In this document: one piece after another, positions 22,523-30,640 of the stretch
How the letters are laid out: the number at the start of each line of letters is the position of its first letter
How positions within the stretch are numbered: the stretch's first letter is position 1
Assembly (NCBI RefSeq): GCF_000177675.1
Contig: NZ_ADGX01000094.1
Location: 1-32,652, forward strand
Length of the DNA stretch: 32,652 bases
Origin: Parafrankia sp. EUN1f
GTDB taxonomy: Bacteria > Actinomycetota > Actinomycetes > Frankiales > Frankiaceae
Direction: 5' to 3'
The notes under the pieces: generated by a model
Databases searched by the model: none
The model's input: the letters and a program-made list of their open reading frames with translations, nothing else
Told to the model about the DNA's origin: nothing
Position numbers and translations under genes: made by a program

Positions 22523-24238
22523 TCACAGGCGGGCCGATGGCGCGGTGGAGTCGTCGATCGCGGTGATGACCTCGTTGGGAAGGTCGACGTCCGCTGCCGC
22601 GAGAAGCTCGTCCAGCTGGGCCACGTCTGAGATGTCGACGCTTACCGAGGCGACGGGTCTCGTCCATTGCCAGACCAGGTCAAGCTGCCTGGTCGTGCAG
22701 CCGAGCCGGGCCGCCGCGGCCTGCCGCCGTGCGGTCGGCGCGGGGTTCGTGGGGTCGGTCCTGTTCTCGGTGCGGGGGGCGCTGATGAAGCCGAGGCCCT
22801 CCTCGGCGAGGAGGGGGAAATGCTCGCGTTCCACCGCTCGCGCCGTCGGCCCGTACTCGGAGCGCAGGGAGATGAACCGGGCCCGGCCGAGCCGGTCGCT
22901 GGCGGCGACTGCCTTCATGATCCGGTAGGCGGGGAAGTCGGCGGCGCCGACGTAGAGGATCTTGCCTGAGCGCACGAGATCGTCCAGTGCCTCGACGGTC
23001 TCCTCCAGCGGGGTCGACGGGTCGTCGGCGCTCAGCTGGTAGAGATCGATGTAGTCGGTCCCGAGCCGGCGAAGGGCCGCGTCGCAGGCCGCGCGGAGGT
23101 GGCGCCGGCTGTTCCGGCCGCCGTGGCGGGCTCGATCCAGCGCGATACCGGTGTCGCCACCGCCACCGCTCGTTCCGGTGCCCGTTCCGGTGCTCGTTCC
23201 GGCTGCCAGCACGACCTGGGAACGCCTGCCGCGCAGCGACACCGCGCAGATCTCCGCGGCGTCGGCGGAAGCGTCGGTGGCGTCGATGAGGTTTCCGCCG
23301 GCGTCGAGGTAGCGGGCTAACAGACCCGCCGCGGTCGCCGGGTCGCAGCCGCCGCCGGCCGCCCCGAAGGCCCGGATGCCGAGGGCGAGCCGGGAGACGT
23401 CCAGGCCGCTTCGACCGAGCCGCGAATACCGCATCGCCCCGGCCTCGCGCCCGGGCCCGGCGTGCTTGGAGGTGGTCTGGTTGCAACTGGCGTCGTCGAC
23501 TGTGTCGTCGTCGCCATCGCCTGGGCTCGGGTGACCGGCGCCGGCGAGTGGTGTGGCGGGGGAGGAGTCGGGGCGGCCCTGGTGGCCGGGGTCGCGGGTG
23601 AGGACGCCGCTGAGGAAGAGCTGCACAGCGTGCTGAAGGCGCCGGTCCTCAAGCTCGGGACTGCGGTAGATGCCGTAGGCCGCGAGCCAGGCCGGCATCG
23701 CGCCGACCATGGCGAAGAACTGCTCGGCGGCGAGTTCGACGTTGCTGACCGAGACAGCGCCGGCGCGCTCGTGCTCCCGCAGGAGATCGATGATGACCTG
23801 GATGCGCGGCGACCAGGTCGTGGACTGGGAGCTCGCCGCGAACTCGGGGAACCGGGCCGACTCGGCGATGGCCATCCGGCTGAGGCGGACGATGTCCGGG
23901 TCGACGGACCGGGCGAGAATCGCCCGGGCGATCAGGGTCAGGCTGGCCGCGAGGTCGTCGGGCAGCGGCTCCAGGACCCGGGCGTCGCGTTCCTGGCGGG
24001 TGAGCGCCCAGGAGCTGACGGCGATGAACAGGGTCCGCTTGTCCGGGTACCGGCCGTACAGGGTGCTCTTGGTGACGCCCGCGGCCCGTGCCACCGCCTC
24101 CATGGTGGTCCGGTCGTAGCCGTGTTCGAGGAACGTGTCGACGGCGGCCCGGCGAAGCTTCTCCGTCAGCCGCGCCGCCTCCTCGGAGGTCGGTCTCCCG
24201 GCCCGGGACCGCGCACCGTCGTTCGCTCTGGGCTCCAT
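22523..24238 (-). CDS. TetR regulator fused to a catalytically inactive aldo/keto reductase
   Basis: One uninterrupted 571-aa frame. Residues 25-72 form a TetR HTH (KLRRAAVDTFLEHGYDRTTM, then AGVTKSTLYGRYPDKRTLF), followed by a ligand domain to about 215. A flexible acidic linker (about 220-268) leads to an aldo/keto reductase barrel from MRYSRLGRSGLDVSRLALGI (269) to the end. Of the AKR tetrad only Asp remains (NLIDATD, 319). Tyr is absent from DASADAAE, Lys is Gly (VVLAAGT), and His is Ser (DLYQLSADDP). So the barrel probably binds a nucleotide or ligand without catalysis. An internal ATG at 23434 could make the AKR separately, but its ribosome site is weak. The gene is divergent from the Rieske oxygenase. 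Confidence 0.75.
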   Translation of the reverse strand: MEPRANDGARSRAGRPTSEEAARLTEKLRRAAVDTFLEHGYDRTTMEAVARAAGVTKSTLYGRYPDKRTLFIAVSSWALTRQERDARVLEPLPDDLAASLTLIARAILARSVDPDIVRLSRMAIAESARFPEFAASSQSTTWSPRIQVIIDLLREHERAGAVSVSNVELAAEQFFAMVGAMPAWLAAYGIYRSPELEDRRLQHAVQLFLSGVLTRDPGHQGRPDSSPATPLAGAGHPSPGDGDDDTVDDASCNQTTSKHAGPGREAGAMRYSRLGRSGLDVSRLALGIRAFGAAGGGCDPATAAGLLARYLDAGGNLIDATDASADAAEICAVSLRGRRSQVVLAAGTSTGTGTGTSGGGGDTGIALDRARHGGRNSRRHLRAACDAALRRLGTDYIDLYQLSADDPSTPLEETVEALDDLVRSGKILYVGAADFPAYRIMKAVAASDRLGRARFISLRSEYGPTARAVEREHFPLLAEEGLGFISAPRTENRTDPTNPAPTARRQAAAARLGCTTRQLDLVWQWTRPVASVSVDISDVAQLDELLAAADVDLPNEVITAIDDSTAPSARL

Positions 24239-24404
24239 CGAAAAAACGTACGGTCCGGTCGTCTTCTGGGTCAAGGTGTGGTCGGACGGCGGGCCGCACG
24301 CAGGCCTGGCCGGCAGCCTCTGAGCGGGACCGTTGACCGGAAACCGGACTCGGTCGTACGTTTTCTGGACGTTCCATCCCGTGTGTGGTCTCGGAGGTAG
24401 ACGC
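24239..24404. promoter_or_regulatory. Divergent promoter region with inverted CGTACG operators
   Basis: AAAACGTACG (24243-24252), adjacent to the regulator ATG, and CGTACGTTTT (24355-24364), 41 bases before the dioxygenase ATG, are exact inverted copies, each with a further GGTC-type flank. They are likely binding sites for the TetR fusion, one on each promoter. Confidence 0.55.
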
Positions 24405-25682
24405 ATGGCCCACTTCCCCAAGCCTGTCGAGGGCAGCTGGACGGAGCACTACCCGGACCTCGGCACCGGGCTGGTCACGTTCGAGGACTCGATCTCTCCC
24501 GAGCACTACGAACGGGAGCGTGCCGCGATCTTCCGGCGGACCTGGCTGAACGTCGGCCGAGTGGAGCAGGTCGCCCGCACGGGCGCCTACTTCACGAAGG
24601 AGATCCACGCCGCGAACGCGTCGGTGATCATCGTGCGGGACAGGGAGAACCAGGTCCGGGCGTTTCACAACATCTGCCGGCACCGTGGCAACAAGCTGGT
24701 CTGGAACGATTTCCCGCGTGAGGAGACGAGCGGCACGGCGCGGCAGTTCACCTGCAAGTACCACGCCTGGCGCTACGGGCTGGACGGTGCGTGCACCTTC
24801 GTTCAGCAGGAGTCCGAGTTCTTCGACTTCGACCGGGCGGACTACGGCCTCGTCCCGGTGCGCTGCGAGGTGTGGGAGGGCTTCATCTTCGTCAACTTCG
24901 ACAACGAGGCCGGCCCACTGAGGGAATACCTTGGGCGCTTCGCCGCCGGCCTTGAGGGCTATCCGTTCGGTGAGATGACCGAGGTCTACCGGTACCGGGC
25001 GGACGTCGGCAGCAACTGGAAGCTCTACCTCGACGCGTTCGCCGAGTTCTACCACGCACCCGTGCTGCACGCGAAGCAGTACGTGAGCGACGAGTCGCGC
25101 AAACTGCTCGGCTACGGCTACGAGTCGCTGCACTACGAGCTGGACGGTCCGCACTCGATGCAGTCGGCCTGGGGCGGAATGGCGCCGCCCCGTGATCTCT
25201 CCATGGTGAAGCCGATCGAGCAGGTGCTGCGCAGCGGGAACTTCGGGCCGTGGGACAGGCCTGACATCCCCGGCCTCGACCCGCTGCCGCCGGGTGTGAA
25301 CCCGGCCCGGCAGAAGGCCTGGGGCCTCGACTCCTATGTCTTCTTCCCGAATTTCATGATTGTGGTGTGGGCGCCGGGTTGGTACCTCACCTATCACTAC
25401 TGGCCGACGGCCTACAACCGGCACATCTTCGAGGGAACGCTGTACTTCGTCCCGCCGAGAACGCCGGGCGAGCGGCTGCGGCACGAGCTGGCCGCGGTCA
25501 CCTTCAAGGAGTTCGCGCTGCAGGACTGCAACACCCTGGAAGCGACCCAGAAGATGTTGGAGACAAGGGCCGTGTCGGAGTTTCCGCTCAACGACCAGGA
25601 GCTCGCCGTCCGGCACCTGCACCGGACGGCCAATGATTACGTTGCCGCCCATCGTGATCTCGTCGGCCGACAGTCCGGGTGA
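24405..25682 (+). CDS. Rieske aromatic-ring-hydroxylating oxygenase, alpha subunit
   Basis: The 425-aa protein starts at ATG 24405 after GGAGG. The Rieske [2Fe-2S] centre is CRHRGN (about residue 93) and CKYHAW (about 118). The mononuclear iron ligands are in LDAFAEFYHAPVLH (about 210-223), and the last carboxylate is probably in LQDCNTLEA. The enzyme would add oxygen to an aromatic or related ring using electrons from a separate ferredoxin/reductase, not encoded here. Length is normal. It is divergent from the TetR fusion, and with the SDR gene forms a small catabolic locus. Confidence 0.9.
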   Translation: MAHFPKPVEGSWTEHYPDLGTGLVTFEDSISPEHYERERAAIFRRTWLNVGRVEQVARTGAYFTKEIHAANASVIIVRDRENQVRAFHNICRHRGNKLVWNDFPREETSGTARQFTCKYHAWRYGLDGACTFVQQESEFFDFDRADYGLVPVRCEVWEGFIFVNFDNEAGPLREYLGRFAAGLEGYPFGEMTEVYRYRADVGSNWKLYLDAFAEFYHAPVLHAKQYVSDESRKLLGYGYESLHYELDGPHSMQSAWGGMAPPRDLSMVKPIEQVLRSGNFGPWDRPDIPGLDPLPPGVNPARQKAWGLDSYVFFPNFMIVVWAPGWYLTYHYWPTAYNRHIFEGTLYFVPPRTPGERLRHELAAVTFKEFALQDCNTLEATQKMLETRAVSEFPLNDQELAVRHLHRTANDYVAAHRDLVGRQSG

Positions 25683-26134
25683 TGTGCCGTCAATGAGCCT
25701 TTCCATCATCGACTCGGGCCTGTGGCATCCCGGAGAACGGTAGTCCGGCAGCCCGGTAGGGTGAGTCCGAAGAGTGGATGATTTTGGTTGTTCTGGAAAC
25801 CGTCGCAAAATCCCGAGCTTCGAGCTTCGAGCTCGAAATGTCGCTGCTGCCGAGCAAGGAGTGAGGATTTTGGTCACTCGAACAACCAAAATCCTCACTT
25901 CTTGCGGATTGCCAATGATTCGGCGCCCCTTTTGCGCCTCTTGGTGTGAAGCTGGCGCTGCGAGGCGCGGCGGGATTTCCGGCGGGTGGTAGTGCGGCGC
26001 GCGCTGCGGGGGCCGCACTGTGGGGCCGCGCCGTGGAGCTGGGGCCGTGGAGCTCGGGCCGCCGCCGTGGAGCTGGGGCCGCCGCCGTCGAGGTGAACGC
26101 CCGAACTGTCGGCGGCGTCGGGTAGACAGGGGGC
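25683..26134. repeat. Intergenic region with alternative hairpins and short tandem repeats
   Basis: GTGAGGATTTTGGT (25861-25874) pairs perfectly with ACCAAAATCCTCAC (25885-25898). The right arm also pairs with ATTTTGGTTGTTC at 25781-25793 through GAACAACCAAAAT (25880-25892), so two exclusive folds are possible. TTCGAGCTCGAA (about 25825-25836) is a palindrome. From 26030 to 26092 a GCCGTGGAGCTGGGGCC unit recurs three to four times. No gene seen. Confidence 0.7.
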
Positions 26135-28435
26135 ATGGCTGATCAGGCTGTGCACCCTGCCCCGGCGTCTTCTGCGGCCTCGGTTCCGGGGAGTCCGGGC
26201 GGCGGGGTGCCGCGGGCCCGGGCCGAGGAGCTGCTGCGGGCGCTGGCCGGTCCGGGTGCGGCGCTGCGTGACGACCAGTGGCGGGCGATCGACGCGCTGG
26301 TGACCGACCGGCGCCGGGTGCTGCTCGTCCAGCGCACCGGGTGGGGGAAGTCCGCCGTGTACTTCCTCGCGACCGCGCTGCTGCGGGGGCACGCGGGCGG
26401 GGGCGCAGGCGGGTCTGACGAGGCCGGCGGCGTTGGCGATGCCCGTGGCGTCGGCGATGCCGCCCCGGCCCGGGTCGGGCCGACGGTGATCGTCTCGCCG
26501 CTGCTGGCGCTGATCCGCAACCAGGCGGCCGCCGCCGCGCGGCTGGGCATCAGGGCCGGGGAGATCCACTCGGGCAATCTCACCGAGTGGGACGAGGTCT
26601 ACGGTGCGCTGCGGGCCGGCGAGCTCGACCTGCTGCTGGTCGGCCCGGAGCGGCTGAACAACCCGACGTTCCGCGATGAGTACCTGCCGGAGCTGGCGCG
26701 CACGACGGGCCTGCTGGTCATCGACGAGGCGCACTGCATCTCCGACTGGGGCCACGACTTCCGGCCGGACTACCGCCGGCTGCGGTCGCTGATCGGTGAG
26801 CTGCGGCCGGGCGTTCCCGTCCTCGCCACGACGGCCACGGCGAACGCGCGGGTCGTCGAGGATGTCAGCGAGCAGCTCGGCGCGGGCGCCGCTGCCGCAT
26901 CCGACGGCATGGTGGGCGCCGAGACGCTGGTGCTGCGCGGGCCGCTGGAGCGGGAGAGCCTGCGCCTGGCCGTGGTCAGCCTGCCCACGGCCGAGGAGCG
27001 CTTCGGCTGGCTGGCTGATCGTCTCCCCGAGCTGCCCGGCTCCGGGATCGTCTACACGCTGACGAAGCCCGCCGCCGAGGAGCTCACCGGGTTCCTGCGG
27101 GCCCAGGGCCACACCGTGGCGACCTACCACGGCGGGACGGAGCCGGCGGAGCGCATCGCGGCGGAGGAGGATCTGCTCGCGAACCGGGTCAAGGCCCTGA
27201 TCGCCACCAGCGCGCTGGGGATGGGCTTCGACAAGCCCGATCTCGGCTTCGTCGTGCACGTCGGGGCGCCGAACTCCCCGATCGCCTACTACCAGCAGGT
27301 CGGCCGGGCGGGCCGCGCGCTGGAGTCGGCGGAGGCGATCCTGCTGCCGGCCGCGGAGGACCGTGCCATCTGGCGGTACTTCGCCGACACCTCCTTCCCA
27401 CCGGAACGGCTGGTGCGGGACGTGCTCGGCGCGTTGGGGCAGGCGTCGAAGCCGATGTCGACCCAGGCGTTGCTCGCCGTGGTCGACCTGGGGCCGGGCC
27501 GCCTGGAGCAGATGCTGAAGGTGCTGGACACCGACGGCGCGGTCCGGCGGGTCAAGGGCGGCTGGGAGCACACCGGGCAGCCCTGGGCCTACGACGCGCG
27601 CCGCTATGAGCGGGTCGCCGCGGCCCGCGCGGTCGAGGAGCAGTCGATGCTCGACTACATCGCGACGACGTCCTGTCGGATGGAGTTCCTGCGCCGGGCC
27701 CTCGACGACCCGTACGCGGCTGCCTGCGCGCGGTGCGACCGGTGCACCGGTAGGAGCTGGGCGGCGGATGTCTCGGCGCAGGCGCGGGCCAGCGCCCGCA
27801 CGGAGCTGCGGCGGCCCGGGGTCGTCGTCGAACCGCGCAAGATGTGGCCCACCGGTATGCGCACGCTGGGGATCAACGCCTCCGGCCGGATTCCCGCCGC
27901 GGCCGGCGCTCTGCCCGGTCGGGCACTCGCCCGTCTCAACGACCTCGGGTGGGGCAACCGGCTACGGCCCATGTTCGACAGCGCGCCCGGCGCGGGTGAG
28001 GCGCGTGGCGTGGACCAGCCGGTTCCCGACGACGTCTTCGACGGTGTCGTGCGGATGCTCGCGGCCTGGGAATGGGAGCAGCGCCCGGTGGCGGTGGTGA
28101 CGATCGGGTCCCGGAGCCGCCCGCGGCTGGTCGGCGACCTCGGTCAGCGCATCGCACAGGTGGGCCGGTTGCCGCTGCTCGGGGAACTGCCACGGGTCGC
28201 GGGTGGGCCGTTCGCCGGCCAGGTGCACAACAGCGCGCATCGTCTCGCCGGGCTGTGGTCGGCATTCGACGTGCCGCCTCCGCTCGCCGAAACGCTCGGT
28301 GGCCTGGCCGGCCCGGTGCTGCTCGTCGACGACCTGGTCGTCACCGGCTGGACGATGACGGCGGCAGCCCGCGTACTGCGCGCCGCCGGCGCACCCGCCG
28401 TGATGCCACTGGCCCTGGCGATGGAGACCGGCTGA
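26135..28435 (+). CDS. RecQ-like DEAH helicase with phosphoribosyltransferase-like C-terminus
   Basis: The 766-aa protein has helicase motifs in order: QRTGWGKSAVYF (Walker A variant), VSPLLALIRNQ, VIDEAHCISDWGHDF (DEAH with the RecQ aromatic loop), LATTATAN, then YHGGTEPAERI, ATSALGMGFDKPDLGFVVH and QQVGRAGRA. A Cys cluster (CARCDRC, with a preceding TSCRMEFL) is RecQ-like zinc. The last 150 residues hold VLLVDDLVVTGWTMTAAARV, the PRPP-binding loop of type I phosphoribosyltransferases. Such helicase-PRTase fusions occur in actinobacteria and are thought to act in DNA repair. Start ATG 26135. Confidence 0.85.
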   Translation: MADQAVHPAPASSAASVPGSPGGGVPRARAEELLRALAGPGAALRDDQWRAIDALVTDRRRVLLVQRTGWGKSAVYFLATALLRGHAGGGAGGSDEAGGVGDARGVGDAAPARVGPTVIVSPLLALIRNQAAAAARLGIRAGEIHSGNLTEWDEVYGALRAGELDLLLVGPERLNNPTFRDEYLPELARTTGLLVIDEAHCISDWGHDFRPDYRRLRSLIGELRPGVPVLATTATANARVVEDVSEQLGAGAAAASDGMVGAETLVLRGPLERESLRLAVVSLPTAEERFGWLADRLPELPGSGIVYTLTKPAAEELTGFLRAQGHTVATYHGGTEPAERIAAEEDLLANRVKALIATSALGMGFDKPDLGFVVHVGAPNSPIAYYQQVGRAGRALESAEAILLPAAEDRAIWRYFADTSFPPERLVRDVLGALGQASKPMSTQALLAVVDLGPGRLEQMLKVLDTDGAVRRVKGGWEHTGQPWAYDARRYERVAAARAVEEQSMLDYIATTSCRMEFLRRALDDPYAAACARCDRCTGRSWAADVSAQARASARTELRRPGVVVEPRKMWPTGMRTLGINASGRIPAAAGALPGRALARLNDLGWGNRLRPMFDSAPGAGEARGVDQPVPDDVFDGVVRMLAAWEWEQRPVAVVTIGSRSRPRLVGDLGQRIAQVGRLPLLGELPRVAGGPFAGQVHNSAHRLAGLWSAFDVPPPLAETLGGLAGPVLLVDDLVVTGWTMTAAARVLRAAGAPAVMPLALAMETG

Positions 28436-28530
28436 ACGCCGAACTCCAGGACGGGTGCGCGGTAGGGGCGTAAGGTTGTTTCTCCTGGCACGGGGCTACC
28501 CGATCCAGGAGCCAGCGGCGGGGGAGCGGG

Positions 28531-29040
28531 ATGGCGCTGCGTGATCGGATCGCCTTTCAGATGCGCCCGTACCTGGCTCCGGGGGAGCGGGTCGAGTACG
28601 TTGTCCTGGCGCAGGCGGGTCTATCCCCGTACTTCAACCTCGTGCCACCAACCGGATTCCTCGCCTGGAACCTGACAATCAATCTTCTCCCCTGGTCGGA
28701 GTACTATTTCTTCGCTTCCGGCGCCGTGATGGCGGCCCTGGTCCTGGCTGTGTTCACGATCTACCTGGCCCGCATGAAGAACAGGATTCTGGTCGTGACC
28801 GACCAGTCCATTCTCCTGATGGGAGCCGGCCTGATCGCCTGGGCCGCGCCGAACGGGCCGCCGCTTCTCCGCCTGCCGAGGCAGACCGTTCTGGGCCCGC
28901 CCAGGGGTCTGTACGGCGCGATGCTTCTGTCGGGAGAGAAGCTGTGGGTGTCGCCCCTTTTTCGTAAGCGCGTCACCGCGGCGAACGCCGAACTGGCCGT
29001 GGTGACGTCACCGCCCTGGCCGGGCTCCGCGATCAGCTGA
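28531..29040 (+). CDS. Hypothetical membrane protein
   Basis: The 169-aa product starts at ATG 28531 after GGGGGAG. It has two hydrophobic segments (VPPTGFLAWNLTINLLPW, weak; FFASGAVMAALVLAVFTIYL, about 68-87), followed by a beta-rich region (ILVVTDQSILLMGAGLIAWA) reminiscent of PH-like bacterial domains. No known function. About 95 bases after the helicase on the same strand. Confidence 0.65.
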   Translation: MALRDRIAFQMRPYLAPGERVEYVVLAQAGLSPYFNLVPPTGFLAWNLTINLLPWSEYYFFASGAVMAALVLAVFTIYLARMKNRILVVTDQSILLMGAGLIAWAAPNGPPLLRLPRQTVLGPPRGLYGAMLLSGEKLWVSPLFRKRVTAANAELAVVTSPPWPGSAIS

Positions 29041-29051
29041 CACCGGTGGGC

Positions 29052-29831
29052 TCACTGGTTGGTCAGTTTGCCGGCGATCTGGTCGATGAAACCCTGCTCG
29101 GTGTCCTGCGGGGGGACATCCTGGATGTTGGTGACGGTGAGTTCGACGGCGACCTGGCCCACGTAGAAGTAGACCGTGTCGAAGATGTAGTCATAGGTGC
29201 CGGTCTGGTCGGTGATGCTCATCGAGGTACGGACCAGTGCGGTGCAGCCACGTGGCAGAAAGGACGTGTCAACCGCGACGACCTCGGCGGTGAGTTCTTC
29301 CGACTGCTCACCCGCCAGCTGTTCCTCGAGCGCCCCGCGGAAACAGTCAGCGAAATGCGGGCTGGTGACGATGTCGGTGTTCTGCTGGATCTGGCTGGCG
29401 GAAAGAATCTTCGCGTGGCTGGTCGCCTGGATCTCGTTCGCGTCGGTGTTGAAGAACGTGTCGCCGGCCGTCTCGTCCGACGGCGGGGACGGATCGTACC
29501 CGGCGATGCCGACGCATTCCGCGACCTCGCCGCCGATCAGGCTGCTGTCGGGGTCGTCTGCGCCGCCCGAGCTTTCGAAGCCAGCCGTCTCCGGTGCGGC
29601 CGTGAGCACGTAGTCGGTCGCCCGCAGATTCCGCGCCGGTGTGCCGGTGGTCGGTGTGGCCGAGGCCGCTGGACCGGTCGCCGGTGCCGCGGTGACCGCC
29701 GGCGGGGTAGTCGGCGGCGCGATCACGAGGCCGCCCTCCTGGCATCCCGAGAACAGCAGAGCCAACGCCCAGGCGGCGATTGCGCCGACCACCGATCGGC
29801 GCACACTCCGGATCCGTCGCAGGCCGCTCAT
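29052..29831 (-). CDS. Secreted lipoprotein
   Basis: ATG 29831 is preceded by GGAGG at five bases. The 259-aa product begins MSGLRRIRSVRRSVVGAIAA, then WALALLFSGCQEGG, a lipoprotein signal peptide with lipobox LFSGC. A Pro/Thr/Ala-rich spacer (PPTTPPAVTAAPATGPAASA) is followed by a globular domain with few cysteines (ECVGIAGYD, HFADCFRGAL, RGCTALVRTS). It is likely anchored outside the membrane. Function unknown. It converges on the previous gene, only about a dozen bases apart. Confidence 0.75.
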   Translation of the reverse strand: MSGLRRIRSVRRSVVGAIAAWALALLFSGCQEGGLVIAPPTTPPAVTAAPATGPAASATPTTGTPARNLRATDYVLTAAPETAGFESSGGADDPDSSLIGGEVAECVGIAGYDPSPPSDETAGDTFFNTDANEIQATSHAKILSASQIQQNTDIVTSPHFADCFRGALEEQLAGEQSEELTAEVVAVDTSFLPRGCTALVRTSMSITDQTGTYDYIFDTVYFYVGQVAVELTVTNIQDVPPQDTEQGFIDQIAGKLTNQ

Positions 29832-30640
29832 CCCTACCTCCGTGAACATCGCCAGCCGTTACGGGAACGGCATTTCTCGCCGCTTTCAACGAGCAACACG
29901 ATGCCGGAGAAAAACCGCTCCAGGCCAATGGTGATGATGTCTTCCGCGGGACAGGTGGTGGCCTCGGTACTCGTTTTGGAAATTCGACCGGGTGGCACTC
30001 CGGGTTTGTTCGTGATGCCACCCTTGACAGGGGGCGAGTCGGGACGTCCGCGCTGGCGGCTGGCTCCTCGTCGTCCTGGTCCGGAAGGCGACGGCGTCAG
30101 CCGGCTCGCTTCCCGTCGGTATCCCGATGCTGGGCCGGCCGGGGGTTGCACGCTTCGACGTGGCTGGCAGCCGGTCGTCCAGGTGGCGTTCCGCTGCCGC
30201 CCCGCAGGTTGCGGGTTTCCGCGGCCGGCTCCGGTCCTGCGCGCGACGGGGCAACATCGCCGACTTCGACTTCGACATCGCCGACTTCGACATCGCCGAG
30301 GCCGCCGAGGTGTCGCCGCCGCCAACGCGGGCCTCAGTCAGCGCTGAGGTGGCTGCGGTGCGTCCGGCATGGTGACGGGTTGATGGGGTGAGGGGTTGAT
30401 GGGGTGACAGACGCGGAGGAGGCCCGGCCAGCCGGGGATGGTTGGCGTCTGGGAGACCTCGACGAATGTGCGATCTCCACGCCCGTCGTCCATCATCGTG
30501 CCTCTTCCGTCGTTGGCTCGGGCCTGCCTCATCCCTGACCGCGCACCGTGAGGTAAGGAATGGCTCTTCGCCGCGCAAGCGCGTCTTCGTGCGTTTTCAG
30601 GGGTGTAGTGATCCCGCGGTTTCCGGAACGGCGGCGCGGA
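29832..30640. other. Gene-poor stretch with small repeats
   Basis: No frame here has recognisable motifs. Two short repeats are visible: GACATCGCCGACTTC units at 30253-30300, and GGTTGATGGGGTGA twice at 30378-30407. It lies between the lipoprotein promoter and the end of the siderophore gene. Confidence 0.5.

Noticed and set aside
23649-26018. Long minus-strand open frame of 789 codons
   Set aside because: It lies antisense to the Rieske oxygenase and in another frame of the TetR gene; composition is Arg/Pro/His-rich with no motif. It is a GC-rich shadow.
26030-26092. GC-rich tandem units as a possible coding N-terminal extension of the helicase
   Set aside because: The helicase start at 26135 gives a normal N-terminus, and the repeated segment has no in-frame start linked to it.
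25895-27571. Minus-strand 558-codon frame opposite the helicase
   Set aside because: The plus-strand helicase carries the complete motif series; this is its antisense shadow.
29046-30347. Plus-strand 433-codon frame across the lipoprotein
   Set aside because: It is antisense to the lipoprotein, which has a lipobox and ribosome site; the frame shows Arg/Gly-rich shadow composition.
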